A stretch of DNA of 63,400 nt from a virus. Where the stretch lies: positions 1 to 63,400 of IMG/VR virus record IMGVR_UViG_3300034101_001021; one strand, written 5' to 3'. The notes beneath the pieces are model-generated. The model had not been told where the DNA came from, ran no database searches, and saw only the letters and a program-made list of their open reading frames with translations. This document shows positions 6,192 to 14,133 of the stretch, piece by piece; position 1 is the stretch's first letter, and the number at the start of each line of letters is the position of its first letter. The translations under genes were made by a program, and so were the position numbers.

Positions 6192-7004
6192 ATGAAACTT
6201 ACCGAAATCCGTACCGACGGCGGCACCCAGGCCAGGGCGCAGCTGAACCAAGAAGTAGTCAACGAGTACGCAAATCAGATGCAGGACGGGGTGGTCTTCC
6301 CGCCTGTCGTGATCTTCAATGACGGCTCAAAAAACTGGTTGGCTGATGGTTTTCACCGGTACTACGCCCACCGGCAGAACGGCGCGTTAGACATAGAAGT
6401 AGAAGTCCACAGCGGGACGGTAGACGACGCTACCCTGTACGCCTTTGGTGCCACCAATCGACGCGGCCTATCGTTCACCCGCTCAGATCTCACCGAGATC
6501 ATCGGCAGAATTAATAAGCATCCAGTCTGGAGCACCTGGTCTACCAGAAAGATCGCAGAGCATATTGGTTGTTCGCATATGACGGTCAGTCGTATCCGTA
6601 GTTCCTTTGAGGAGGCCCCTAAAAAGGTCTCCTACACCCGCAACGGGGAAGAGAAGACCATGGATACCTCCGCGATAGGAAAGACCCCTAAGAAGCCCAA
6701 AGAGAAGCCTCCCGAGGCGATAGAAGAAAACAATGTCCCAGAAGAATTGATAGATGAAATAAATAAACTATCGGAAGAGAACGAACGATTGAAAGATGCT
6801 ATCGCCATCGGTCAGTTGGATGTCAGCGACATTGAGAAGGCCGACATCGAGGACACGGTTAGGGAGTTGCGGGAGCAGCTGCGGGTCAAAGATGTAGAGA
6901 TCCTGGCTCTCAAAGAAAGCCGTGACATGTATCAGAATGAGAACGCGGAACTCAAGCGCACGGTTAAGTCACTACAGGCCAAACTCAAAAAGGTGGAAGG
7001 ATGA
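6192..7004 (+). CDS. ParB/Srx-fold protein with HTH and coiled coil, IbrB-like
   Basis: 270 residues from the ATG at 6192 (AAAGGAGAAGAGC before it). Residues 1-95 form a ParB-like domain with the D-G-F-H-R-Y motif near residue 52, equivalent to the G-x-x-R nucleotide-binding motif. Next come a helix-turn-helix (STRKIAEHIGCSHMTVSRIR), a basic linker and a long coiled coil to the end. It starts 11 bases after the PAPS-reductase gene, so the two are one unit. A DNA-binding partner of the PAPS-reductase protein is likely; a partition role is not supported because no ParA is present. Confidence 0.75.
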   Translation: MKLTEIRTDGGTQARAQLNQEVVNEYANQMQDGVVFPPVVIFNDGSKNWLADGFHRYYAHRQNGALDIEVEVHSGTVDDATLYAFGATNRRGLSFTRSDLTEIIGRINKHPVWSTWSTRKIAEHIGCSHMTVSRIRSSFEEAPKKVSYTRNGEEKTMDTSAIGKTPKKPKEKPPEAIEENNVPEELIDEINKLSEENERLKDAIAIGQLDVSDIEKADIEDTVRELREQLRVKDVEILALKESRDMYQNENAELKRTVKSLQAKLKKVEG

Positions 7005-7156
7005 GGGACTACGCAGAAATCAGTACCGATATCAAAGCAAAGATCACCGAACTCTATCGTCTTATGAACGAAGGCGATAGGGACGGCGCATTAAAACTAG
7101 CGGTTGATTTAAAGATTTTATCTACAGAACTTGTCCAATCTTTGCTGGACAAATAA
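7001..7156 (+). CDS. Short helical protein
   Basis: 51 residues, starting on an ATGA overlap with the ParB-like gene and ending at TAA 7154-7156. Preceded by GGTGGAAGG. The sequence is a single helical domain with heptad-like spacing (IKAKITELYRLMNEG, VDLKILSTELVQSLL). Function unknown. Confidence 0.6.
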   Translation: MRDYAEISTDIKAKITELYRLMNEGDRDGALKLAVDLKILSTELVQSLLDK

Positions 7157-7171
7157 GTTCTTAAAGCCCAC

Positions 7172-7190
7172 GCCGAGGGGGAATCTCGGC
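7172..7190 (+). promoter_or_regulatory. Hairpin touching the helicase ribosome site
   Basis: GCCGAG (7172-7177) and CTCGGC (7185-7190) form a perfect 6-bp stem with a 7-base loop, ending one base before AGGAG (7191-7195) of the helicase. It has no T run, so a translational or RNA-stability role fits better than termination. Confidence 0.45.
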
Positions 7191-7200
7191 AGGAGAAAAC

Positions 7201-8676
7201 ATGGAACTAGCATTACGCGATCACCAAATGCGGACTATCGACGCATTGCGGGAGGGATTCAAGCAGGGCCACAGATGCCAATTGCTATACGCTCCCACAG
7301 GTACAGGTAAGACCGAGATGGCAATTTATCTTATGAAAGCCACCTCGGAAAATTATAAACGCTCTGTAATGTTGATGGACAGGATTGTTCTGGTGGATCA
7401 AACAAGCGCCAGGTTATCCAAGTACGGAATAGAGCACGGGGTCTACCAAGCAGATCACTGGAGATACAGGCCCCTTGAAAAAATTCAAGTCTGTTCAGCT
7501 CAAACTCTTGAGCGTAGAGATAACTTTCCCCAGACAGAACTACTAATTATAGATGAATGTCATATAAATCGACGCCAGACACTAGAGTTCATCAAGTCAC
7601 GGCCAGAGATGAAGGTCATTGGATTGACCGCTACGCCATTCACAAAGGGTCTGGGGGATGTCTATACCCATGTGGTCAACGGCAGCACCACGGACTTTCT
7701 GGTAACGAATAAGTGGCTGGCTCCGCTGCGGGTCTACATTGCCAAAGAGATCGACATGACTGGGGCCAAGAAGGTAGCAGGCGAGTGGTCTCAGGATGTT
7801 GCAACCGAGCGCGGCATGAAGATCACGGGCGACATCGTGGAGTCATGGATCACCAAGACTCATGAGGTATTCGGACGTCCTAGGAAGACGATTGTCTTTT
7901 GTTCTGGGGTTCAGCACGGCGCAGATCTGGTCGCAAAGTTTGCAGAGCGTGGCTATAACTTCGTGTCTATCAGTTACAAAGACGACGACGAGTTCAAACG
8001 CCAGGCCATCGAGGACTTCAGTAAACCAGACACAACGATTCACGGTCTAATCGCAACCGACATACTAACTCGCGGTTTTGATGTCCCCGATGTGATGATT
8101 GGCGTATCAGCACGACCGTTCTCTAAGTCTCTGTCCTCCCATGTGCAGCAGATGGGCCGTGTAATGCGTTCGTATTCCGGCAAAGAGTACGGCCTCTGGC
8201 TGGATCACTCGGGCAATTACCTGCGGTTCCGTGACGACTGGGACGAGGTATTCAATGACGGTGTGAAAGAACTGGACGATTCAAAAGAAAAGTCCAGGAA
8301 GGAACCGACAGAGAAAGAGAAGAAAGAATCCAAGTGTCCCGCGTGTGGGCATCTATGGCCCAAGGCAGCACTCAGTTGCCCGGCGTGTGGTCATGTAAAA
8401 CCACGGCGCTCATTAGTTTCAGAAATCCCAGGCGAACTACAGGAACTAGGCCAGACCGTCAGGAGAGATGATCGGCAGTCCTTCTATTCACAATTGATCT
8501 ACATTGCCAATGACCGTGGATATGCAAAGGGGTGGGCAGCGCACAAGTACAAAGAAAAGTTCGGTGTCTGGCCCCGTGGTCTTGAGGAAGTCACCAAGGT
8601 TCCAGAGTTCACGACAATGAATTGGATTCGGAGTCGACAGATCGCCTGGGCCAAGAGTAAACGGAGGTTAGCATGA
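7201..8676 (+). CDS. Superfamily 2 DEAD/DEAH-type helicase, RadD-like
   Basis: 491 residues with the full helicase set: GTGKTEM (about residues 33-39), D-E-C-H (118-121), LTATP (about 142-146) and Q-M-G-R-V-M-R (about 317-323). Two zinc-ribbon knuckles follow, CPACGHLWPK and CPACGHVKPR, the layout of RadD, a bacterial repair helicase. It probably unwinds or remodels phage DNA during replication or recombination. No primase or DnaB-type helicase is seen nearby apart from the TOPRIM protein two genes on. Confidence 0.85.
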   Translation: MELALRDHQMRTIDALREGFKQGHRCQLLYAPTGTGKTEMAIYLMKATSENYKRSVMLMDRIVLVDQTSARLSKYGIEHGVYQADHWRYRPLEKIQVCSAQTLERRDNFPQTELLIIDECHINRRQTLEFIKSRPEMKVIGLTATPFTKGLGDVYTHVVNGSTTDFLVTNKWLAPLRVYIAKEIDMTGAKKVAGEWSQDVATERGMKITGDIVESWITKTHEVFGRPRKTIVFCSGVQHGADLVAKFAERGYNFVSISYKDDDEFKRQAIEDFSKPDTTIHGLIATDILTRGFDVPDVMIGVSARPFSKSLSSHVQQMGRVMRSYSGKEYGLWLDHSGNYLRFRDDWDEVFNDGVKELDDSKEKSRKEPTEKEKKESKCPACGHLWPKAALSCPACGHVKPRRSLVSEIPGELQELGQTVRRDDRQSFYSQLIYIANDRGYAKGWAAHKYKEKFGVWPRGLEEVTKVPEFTTMNWIRSRQIAWAKSKRRLA

Positions 8677-9458
8677 GTCCAACCGTCGCTGAGTACATAT
8701 CGCTTATGCCAATAAGTCCTGTCTCTCATATTTGGTTTGATGTAACAGAGGAGTCGGGATTTAGGCTCATGTTCGCCAAGTGGATGAAGGAAAATCCATT
8801 AGAAAACATGGACAAGAAGATTGCTGAGATGCCCATGCCCTTTGATCGAATCGGACTGGTCATCACACTAAAGCCAGAAGGAGATCGGTCAACCTGGATA
8901 CCGTATCCCTACTTGATTGATCGCAATGGTTCAGAAATCGCTATAAGGAGTTACATAGTAGGCCTAACAGAGCCAGCGATTTCGGTGGTGTTCAAGGAAA
9001 ACTTTAACTATAAAGATTCTTGCGTTTTAAAATATCACCCAAAATATTTGAAGGCTTTGGGTGTAGATCAAAAAGATGTCTCAAGTCTCCGAGAAGATAC
9101 GCTGAGATCAACAGAAATCCTGATGTCCAGAATCTTTATGTTGTGTTACGGCATCCCGGCCCAGGGCTACAAGGTAATTGGTTCCAAACTGCGAGACCAT
9201 CACCACAACGCCAAGCGCAGAGCAAAAGGTAAGCGGCAGTTTTTTGAGTGGACAACTGTCGAGATCGATACCAAATCAAGATCCGAAGAGATGGTCTCCC
9301 AAGGCGGGACTCACGCCAGCCCGAAACCCCATGATCGTCGAGGGCATCAGCGTCGATACAAAAATGGCAAGGTCGTTTACATTCGGCCAACAACGATCAA
9401 TCGGCACAAGATACCGACAGAGGGATTCATTCACCATGACTACAGGGTATCGGTATGA
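8673..9458 (+). CDS. Conserved-looking phage protein, function unknown
   Basis: 261 residues, ATGA overlaps on both sides. The C-terminal part is rich in His, Arg and Gly (GGTHASPKPHDRRGHQRRY, then G-K-V-V-Y-I-R-P), a pattern I recall from uncharacterised phage proteins beside replication genes. The His/Arg cluster would suit nucleic-acid or metal binding. Sandwiched between helicase and TOPRIM genes, it probably belongs to the replication set. Confidence 0.7.
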   Translation: MSPTVAEYISLMPISPVSHIWFDVTEESGFRLMFAKWMKENPLENMDKKIAEMPMPFDRIGLVITLKPEGDRSTWIPYPYLIDRNGSEIAIRSYIVGLTEPAISVVFKENFNYKDSCVLKYHPKYLKALGVDQKDVSSLREDTLRSTEILMSRIFMLCYGIPAQGYKVIGSKLRDHHHNAKRRAKGKRQFFEWTTVEIDTKSRSEEMVSQGGTHASPKPHDRRGHQRRYKNGKVVYIRPTTINRHKIPTEGFIHHDYRVSV

Positions 9459-10291
9459 CATTTGAAGACTTCGCCCGTGCTCATGGTCTCGTCATCAATC
9501 AAGCCATTCACAATCGATGGGTGGCGACGCCCACGACAGATCACCCTCACAAACGGAACGGTAGATACAAGTTGATCGGGGATATTGGGTGGGTGCAGAA
9601 CTGGGCAACCATGGAAGGCCCGGCGATGTGGAAGTCAGACAAACCCGTCGCCATTCGTCCCGTCATGATCAAAGATGACCGCGCAGAACTGGCGGCAAAG
9701 GCGGCAAAGAAAGCGGCCTGGATTCTCAATCAATGCGAACTAAAGACGCATCCGTATCTGGAGAAAAAGGGATTCCCGAACGACCGGGGCAATGTCTGGG
9801 AGACCGAAGGAAAGAGCCTCTTAGTTATTCCCATGCGGCGGGCGGGCAGACTTGTCGGATGTCAGATGATAAGCGCAGAGGGGGAAAAAAAGTTCTTGTA
9901 TGGTCAGGCTACGAAAGGCGCAGCCTTCATGATCGATGCAAAAGGCATCCCCATTTTCTGCGAGGGTTACGCGACCGCCCTGTCCATAAGAGCCGTCATG
10001 CAGGCCATAAATATGCGCTACACGATCTACTGCTGTTTTTCGGCAGGGAATATGAAGGAAGTAGCGCGGAGCATCGTCGGGGGCATCGTCATCGCGGACA
10101 ATGACGCCAGCGGAACCGGTGAGAGATTTGCCCTTGAGATAGGCAAACCGTACTGGCTCGCCCCCACAACCGGGCACGACTTCAATGACGCACACCAAGT
10201 CGAGGGGGTGTTCCATGTCTCACAATCTCTCAAGAAAGTGTTGATAAGTGCGAAGCGAGTTTCCGTTGAAAATGGGCCTCAATCTGCCTGA
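9455..10291 (+). CDS. TOPRIM-domain protein, primase-like
   Basis: 278 residues. The C-terminal half is a TOPRIM domain: the glutamate motif IFCEGYATALS (Glu near residue 170) and the D-x-D motif I-A-D-N-D-A-S-G (near 215-217). The layout matches small phage and plasmid primase-like proteins that lack the helicase part. It may prime DNA synthesis with the RadD-like helicase. There is no zinc finger at the N-terminus. Its 3' end overlaps the converging sigma-like gene by 62 bases. Confidence 0.8.
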   Translation: MTFEDFARAHGLVINQAIHNRWVATPTTDHPHKRNGRYKLIGDIGWVQNWATMEGPAMWKSDKPVAIRPVMIKDDRAELAAKAAKKAAWILNQCELKTHPYLEKKGFPNDRGNVWETEGKSLLVIPMRRAGRLVGCQMISAEGEKKFLYGQATKGAAFMIDAKGIPIFCEGYATALSIRAVMQAINMRYTIYCCFSAGNMKEVARSIVGGIVIADNDASGTGERFALEIGKPYWLAPTTGHDFNDAHQVEGVFHVSQSLKKVLISAKRVSVENGPQSA

Positions 10292-10502
10292 TTCTCTCAA
10301 TCGAAACTTCGTGTTCTTTCGCAACCGTCGCCAGGGTCTGCCCCGATAGTCTCATGTTGATGATCGACCACATACGGTCGAGTATCTCCTGAGTCCGTCG
10401 GGGAAGCATGGCATCAAACGCCTCACGATCAGGCATCGGAACCAGCCTGTATCCGTCATCATCACGGATAGGTACGCGACCGCCGCCTTGTTTTAAGTTC
10501 AT
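10230..10502 (-). CDS. Stand-alone sigma-70 region 4-like protein
   Basis: 90 residues. The C-terminal 40 residues match sigma region 4: LATVAKEHEVSIERIRQIEA followed by a basic helix (HFQRKLASHL). The S-x-E-R-I-R-Q-I-E stretch is the usual -35 recognition helix. Regions 2 and 3 are missing, so it cannot be a complete sigma factor; it may act as an anti-sigma/co-activator type switch or a simple DNA-binding protein. Last gene of the leftward cluster; it overlaps the TOPRIM gene tail-to-tail. Confidence 0.7.
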   Translation of the reverse strand: MNLKQGGGRVPIRDDDGYRLVPMPDREAFDAMLPRRTQEILDRMWSIINMRLSGQTLATVAKEHEVSIERIRQIEAHFQRKLASHLSTLS

Positions 10503-10636
10503 GGCGCCGCCTCAAAAAAGATCATCACCGCCCACAATCCAACCCATAATCCAGCCAACAGGCCGGCACTCACGATCAAGTTCTGGGCAAACTCCGACCA
10601 GGACTCCGCGAAGAATAAATCTTTTAACCAATTCAT
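10499..10636 (-). CDS. Single-span membrane micropeptide
   Basis: 45 residues. An amphipathic start (MNWLKDLFFAESWSEF) is followed by a membrane span (LIVSAGLLAGLWVGLWAVM). It has an upstream AGGAATGAGC and a 4-base overlap with the sigma-like gene. Too small for a known family. Such micropeptides in phage accessory clusters often target host membranes, which is only inference here. Confidence 0.6.
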   Translation of the reverse strand: MNWLKDLFFAESWSEFAQNLIVSAGLLAGLWVGLWAVMIFFEAAP

Positions 10637-10657
10637 GCTCATTCCTTTGTGATTAAT

Positions 10658-11227
10658 CTATATGACAATGCCGTCGCCATTGCACTCAGGGCAATCTATC
10701 CATACAGGTGTCAGACCATCAGCACCTTCAAAAGAATGCCCTTCATCCTGCCAATGACTAGCGCAACTTTCACAACCATGTGTGGCATTCCAAAGCCGAT
10801 TAGCCTCGGCATTGACTTCTTCGACAGTCTCATAAAACCGCTTGGCGAACTCCTCTGGTTCCTCGTCAAGGTGCTTAATCTCAACTTCAAACTCACCCGT
10901 CCCTTCGTCACAACCCTCGACAATCGAGCCAACCATAAGGGCAGTCACCAACACCCCTTGAGAATCCATGTCTGCCCATGTGCCCAGACGATACAGATCA
11001 TCAGAATGCATCCATTCGGTCACTTCTTTTTCATGCGGGTAATCGTCAAAACCATCAGGTTCAATCACCTTGATGTACTGAATCTGTGCAGATAACCAAG
11101 GCCCGCATTCGGTGTATTTGTAGGTCTGTCGGTAAAGATCGCCTAAGCCTTTTGCATCCGGGAATGCTTGGGCAAGTAGACTGTTATCGAGGTTTTCCTG
11201 GTCGTACTCCGGTGGATAGTCGTTCAT
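10658..11227 (-). CDS. Acidic protein with C-terminal zinc-ribbon-like cysteines
   Basis: 189 residues from the ATG at 11227, chosen because GGGGGAGAG precedes it; the frame stays open upstream into the previous gene. Strongly acidic. The C-terminus has two Cys pairs, C-E-S-C and C-P-E-C, about 30 residues apart, likely binding one zinc. Function unknown. Confidence 0.7.
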   Translation of the reverse strand: MNDYPPEYDQENLDNSLLAQAFPDAKGLGDLYRQTYKYTECGPWLSAQIQYIKVIEPDGFDDYPHEKEVTEWMHSDDLYRLGTWADMDSQGVLVTALMVGSIVEGCDEGTGEFEVEIKHLDEEPEEFAKRFYETVEEVNAEANRLWNATHGCESCASHWQDEGHSFEGADGLTPVWIDCPECNGDGIVI

Positions 11228-11238
11228 GATCTCTCCCC

Positions 11239-11616
11239 CTACCAGTTCGCCATCGTTTTGAAAACCCGCTTGTACTCTGCGTAGTCTTTGAATCCCGTGA
11301 TTGATTCGCAATGCCGCAGGAATTTGTCGTCCATGAAATGCCCTTGGGCTAATTCATCGCGGGATTTTGGAAGGGCTCGCCATTCCTCACCATCATAAGC
11401 ACTAGCCAGAACAAACTTGATCGAGTTCCAGGTCTTTTCGTCGTATCCATCGGGGCATAAATCCTCATCATCAACCCGTCCATAACCGTCGTAGTAACCC
11501 GTGATCTTCCGACCGTCTGGGTACAAGGCAACCACCTCGGAGAGCGCAGGAAACCCGCGTAACTGGTGAACGACTGGCTTATTTGTTTTCACGCACACTT
11601 TAGAAAAGAAACCCAT
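11239..11616 (-). CDS. Hypothetical protein
   Basis: 125 residues. A short beta-rich first half (LYPDGRKITGYYDGYGRV) and a helical C-terminus. No membrane segment. It lies in a tightly packed leftward operon. Family not recognised. Confidence 0.65.
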   Translation of the reverse strand: MGFFSKVCVKTNKPVVHQLRGFPALSEVVALYPDGRKITGYYDGYGRVDDEDLCPDGYDEKTWNSIKFVLASAYDGEEWRALPKSRDELAQGHFMDDKFLRHCESITGFKDYAEYKRVFKTMANW

Positions 11617-11618
11617 GA

Positions 11619-11705
11619 TCAGACTCCCAGAATATTTAAGTAAATGATTCCCGCGCAGATGGTGAGAATCACAAAGTAGAAAATGAAAAGAATTTGGCCC
11701 ATCAT
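11619..11705 (-). CDS. Membrane micropeptide
   Basis: 27 or 28 residues, nearly all of it one membrane span (ILFIFYFVILTICAGIIYL). Two adjacent ATGs are possible; the first overlaps the previous stop as ATGA, the second is better spaced from GGAGG. Its stop lies 2 bases before the next gene's ATG. Coding status rests on position and hydrophobic pattern. Confidence 0.5.
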   Translation of the reverse strand: MMGQILFIFYFVILTICAGIIYLNILGV

Positions 11706-11941
11706 TCCCTCCATGCCGGGATTACCGGGTTCGTTTTGCTGGTCGTGAACAGTACGCCCGCGTCGTTTCCTTCATCATCAGCGGCGGGGAATATCATCGA
11801 TCCGTCGTCAAGTTCTAAGACCAGGGCTCGGCTCTGCCAAAAGAAGTCCTGCATCTCGGGAATGGTCATATATCGAACCCCCACGATACGGCGCCCTAGG
11901 AGTTGATCTGAGGCGATTTCCGCCCATTTGGTGAGTGTCAT
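11702..11941 (-). CDS. Hypothetical protein of phage-conserved type
   Basis: 79 residues. Features G-R-R-I-V-G-V-R-Y-M, L-V-L-E-L-D-D-G-S-M-I-F and A-D-D-E-G-N-D-A-G-V-L-F. The alternating pattern suggests a compact beta barrel or sheet. I recall similar small proteins in other phages without assigned function. Confidence 0.65.
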   Translation of the reverse strand: MTLTKWAEIASDQLLGRRIVGVRYMTIPEMQDFFWQSRALVLELDDGSMIFPAADDEGNDAGVLFTTSKTNPVIPAWRE

Positions 11942-11951
11942 GATTTACCTT

Positions 11952-12290
11952 TCAGAATTTGGGGCAGTCATTCACGACAAAATCGTCGAAATGCTTCATT
12001 GCGTATTGCATCGCGGCTCCGTGGGTCTCAAAAACTCCCACGGAGTTGCCATCATTCACGACCACAAAGGCCCGTGCTGGCGGTTTCTTGAACGAAGGAA
12101 TGGAGAAAAACTCCTTCTCCTTCCCGTTCAGCGTCTCCCCGTCCTTATGGGTGAGGCCGATACAATGCCCGTTATCGTGGAATTTGATCAGGTATTGGCC
12201 CAGGTTATCCTTCACAACCTCATAGCCGTTATGCACCCAGAAAACCCGGTCTCCGCGTTCCAGGGCGGCTTTGATCTCGCGCGTGTTCAT
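11952..12290 (-). CDS. Hypothetical protein
   Basis: 112 residues, mixed alpha/beta, no Cys pairs or membrane span. Overlaps the 59-residue gene upstream by 4 bases. Function unknown. Confidence 0.65.
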   Translation of the reverse strand: MNTREIKAALERGDRVFWVHNGYEVVKDNLGQYLIKFHDNGHCIGLTHKDGETLNGKEKEFFSIPSFKKPPARAFVVVNDGNSVGVFETHGAAMQYAMKHFDDFVVNDCPKF

Positions 12291-12466
12291 GACTGCACCT
12301 CCTCATCGCAATAATCAGACACGCCGGCCTCGTAACCTTGTTGGTAAAAATGGCGACAATTCCCCTCGGATTCTGAATATGGGTCTGGATCGTAGCCCTT
12401 GGATCGTCCGTAGTAATAGCCCAGGGCGTAGGCGTAAAGATCCATTCGGGTGATGTCTTGGCTCAT
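12287..12466 (-). CDS. Small Tyr-rich protein
   Basis: 59 residues, ATGA overlaps on both sides, so coupled translation is likely. Rich in Tyr, Gly and Asp (YAYALGYYYGRSKGYDPDPY). The spaced G-Y-x-x-G pattern is seen in small phage proteins of unknown role. Confidence 0.6.
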   Translation of the reverse strand: MSQDITRMDLYAYALGYYYGRSKGYDPDPYSESEGNCRHFYQQGYEAGVSDYCDEEVQS

Positions 12467-12735
12467 GACCGCACCTCGGCTCGGTAGGACGGCAGGGAGC
12501 GCACAAAAGAATCGTTTCGGGGTTCGTTTACCTCTAGCACCTTAAACTCACGACCAGCGGCGCCCATTGCCCGCGTGAAAAGGGAAAGGTCGCAATCCTC
12601 CTCAAGAAAAACCTTGTCGAGTCTCTGATAGGAATACCGGCTGATGTCGTCGGCAATGCCTAGGTCGTGCAACAAATCGCGTGGAACTTCTAACCAGCCG
12701 TGGCCAGGGTCAGCGTAGAAGGTGAATGTCTGCAT
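12463..12735 (-). CDS. Hypothetical protein of phage-conserved type
   Basis: 90 residues. Contains Y-A-D-P-G-H-G-W-L-E-V-P, D-I-S-x-Y-S-Y and F-L-E-E-D-C-D-L. I recall this pattern as a recurrent small phage protein; no activity is known to me. AAGGAGAGATAAACC precedes the ATG. Confidence 0.65.
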   Translation of the reverse strand: MQTFTFYADPGHGWLEVPRDLLHDLGIADDISRYSYQRLDKVFLEEDCDLSLFTRAMGAAGREFKVLEVNEPRNDSFVRSLPSYRAEVRS

Positions 12736-12778
12736 GGTTTATCTCTCCTTGGTTATGACGCAAAACGCGTCCCCTAAC

Positions 12779-12790
12779 CCCCATAAGGGG
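12779..12790 (-). other. Intercistronic hairpin
   Basis: CCCC (12779-12782) and GGGG (12787-12790) around a 4-base loop, between the genes at 12805 and 12735. There is no T run on the minus strand, so it may only slow transcription or protect RNA ends. Confidence 0.3.
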
Positions 12791-12804
12791 CTAGAGGCCG
12801 GGTT

Positions 12805-13221
12805 CTAGTAGACGCATATTCCGCGCGAGTAGTAAGCGGCGGGGTCTTTACCCTCTGGAACATCGCCAGGGCGCAGGATATACAGAGCGGCTCCGCGTGG
12901 GTCTCCCTGGATGTAGGTACTGAGAACATCGGTTTCCGTCCGCTCGTTGCGTGTTTTGATAATCTCCGACAGTCGGCGGTGGGCTCCAGTCTCGCGGTCT
13001 GCCACCGGGTAGCGTCGTCCGTTTTTGGCCCCTACAAAATAAGGTTTCCCGGTAGTTTCGTCCCGCTCGATATGCCCGCTATGGTCTCCGCACTCCAGTT
13101 CGTGCCAACGGTGCAGGGTCATGGATATGCGGCGCATACGCTCGCACTCGTTGAAGGTGAACCCCAGGCGCATCATGGCGTTATAGGTATGGGTGCGGTT
13201 TTCGCGTTCGGCTTTGGTCAT
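12805..13221 (-). CDS. Hypothetical basic protein
   Basis: 138 residues. The N-terminal half is basic and helical with a possible helix-turn-helix (GFTFNECERMRRISMTLHRW). The C-terminus is a small mixed domain. No certain family. Starts 4 bases after the previous stop. Confidence 0.65.
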   Translation of the reverse strand: MTKAERENRTHTYNAMMRLGFTFNECERMRRISMTLHRWHELECGDHSGHIERDETTGKPYFVGAKNGRRYPVADRETGAHRRLSEIIKTRNERTETDVLSTYIQGDPRGAALYILRPGDVPEGKDPAAYYSRGICVY

Positions 13222-13225
13222 GGTT

Positions 13226-13405
13226 TTAGGCTCCGGTGGTTTCTTCGATTAATTTGGTGGCGCAGGGTTGGCAGTAATAGGCGGCATAAGCGGGCCCGTC
13301 TAGGTCTGCGACTGTCTGCGATAGGGCGAAAATGCGATTGCAGGCGTAACAGTAGACGCGGGCATCGTTGTGCGGCGTGTCTGGCAAGTATTGAAATAAG
13401 CGCAT
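13226..13405 (-). CDS. Small zinc-ribbon-like protein
   Basis: 59 residues from the ATG at 13405, which has TTGGAG eight bases upstream; longer starts run into the terminator hairpin. Two Cys pairs, C-Y-A-C and C-Q-P-C, about 25 residues apart suggest a zinc ribbon. Function unknown. Confidence 0.6.
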   Translation of the reverse strand: MRLFQYLPDTPHNDARVYCYACNRIFALSQTVADLDGPAYAAYYCQPCATKLIEETTGA

Positions 13406-13416
13406 GGCAAGGGCTC

Positions 13417-13436
13417 CAAAAAGCCCCCGAAGGGGC
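13417..13436 (-). terminator. Intrinsic terminator inside the leftward operon
   Basis: On the minus strand GCCCC, TTCG loop, GGGGC, then five T and a G. It follows the stop of the 13444-13803 gene by seven bases, so it should lower transcription of the genes to its left (13405 down to 10230) relative to the two or three to its right. Confidence 0.8.
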
Positions 13437-13443
13437 AAAGGGG

Positions 13444-13803
13444 TTATGCGGGGTTGGTGTCGTAGTAGGCCGGAACTGTTTCATAGCCGGCGGCGAGCAG
13501 TTCTAAACGGGCGTCGTCGTCCCAATGTTCCGGGAGTGAACCTTCGATCACGAAAGCCCATTCGGTTTGATCTTCGTCTTCGTCGTCGAAAATTGCTTGC
13601 ACTTCGTAATAAGTCCCGAAGTCGTGTCCGTTTGCCTTGGTGCGGAAGTACAGGCCGGTTTCTATTGCCTCGGGGAAAGTACGCTCTAGTTGGTGCTTGA
13701 ACACGCGACACTCTAGGCGGGCGCGGCGCTCGTAGTCGTCCGAACCTACACCGGCGCAGGGTTCGTTTACGGGTACGGAACAGAGTTCTAGGTAGTCTTT
13801 CAT
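13444..13803 (-). CDS. Hypothetical acidic protein
   Basis: 119 residues, strongly acidic (DDEDEDQTEW). A likely beta-sheet core (GTYYEVQAIF, WAFVIEG). Highly acidic small phage proteins are often DNA mimics or inhibitors, but nothing specific shows this here. Confidence 0.65.
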   Translation of the reverse strand: MKDYLELCSVPVNEPCAGVGSDDYERRARLECRVFKHQLERTFPEAIETGLYFRTKANGHDFGTYYEVQAIFDDEDEDQTEWAFVIEGSLPEHWDDDARLELLAAGYETVPAYYDTNPA

Positions 13804-13807
13804 GGTG

Positions 13808-14131
13808 TTATTCCTTGATTAGGTTATGTACTTGCATGGCACGGCGCCAATATTTGGCGGCGCGTGGTTTGTTGAGGCTGGAAAAATGGAGTGCGTATTG
13901 AGTCTGTTCGCCTGTTCTGTAATCCGTTTCCGGTTCAGTCTGAAGCCACTCATATGCCGATCCGGTTGCTGGCGAGCATGAAGGGTAAAGAAATCCTTCC
14001 CGGCCCATCATGTTGACCAGTTCCCGGAACCTAATTGGTTGATTTACAAATTCAAAGCCGCGCGTGTTTGTGTCTCCGGCTTCTATGTCGTCCTGCGTCC
14101 AGGTTTCAAAGGTGCGAGATATTAAGATCAT
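13808..14131 (-). CDS. Hypothetical protein
   Basis: 107 residues from the ATG at 14131 (GAAAGGAAAG before it). The open frame extends far upstream, but that part reads through the micropeptide gene and promoters. No family recognised; ends with a basic helical tail. Confidence 0.65.
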   Translation of the reverse strand: MILISRTFETWTQDDIEAGDTNTRGFEFVNQPIRFRELVNMMGREGFLYPSCSPATGSAYEWLQTEPETDYRTGEQTQYALHFSSLNKPRAAKYWRRAMQVHNLIKE

Positions 14132-14133
14132 GT

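Noticed and set aside
6192-7004. Plasmid-type partition system (phage-plasmid)
   Set aside because: No ParA ATPase or replication initiator is present; the ParB-like protein pairs with a PAPS-reductase protein instead.
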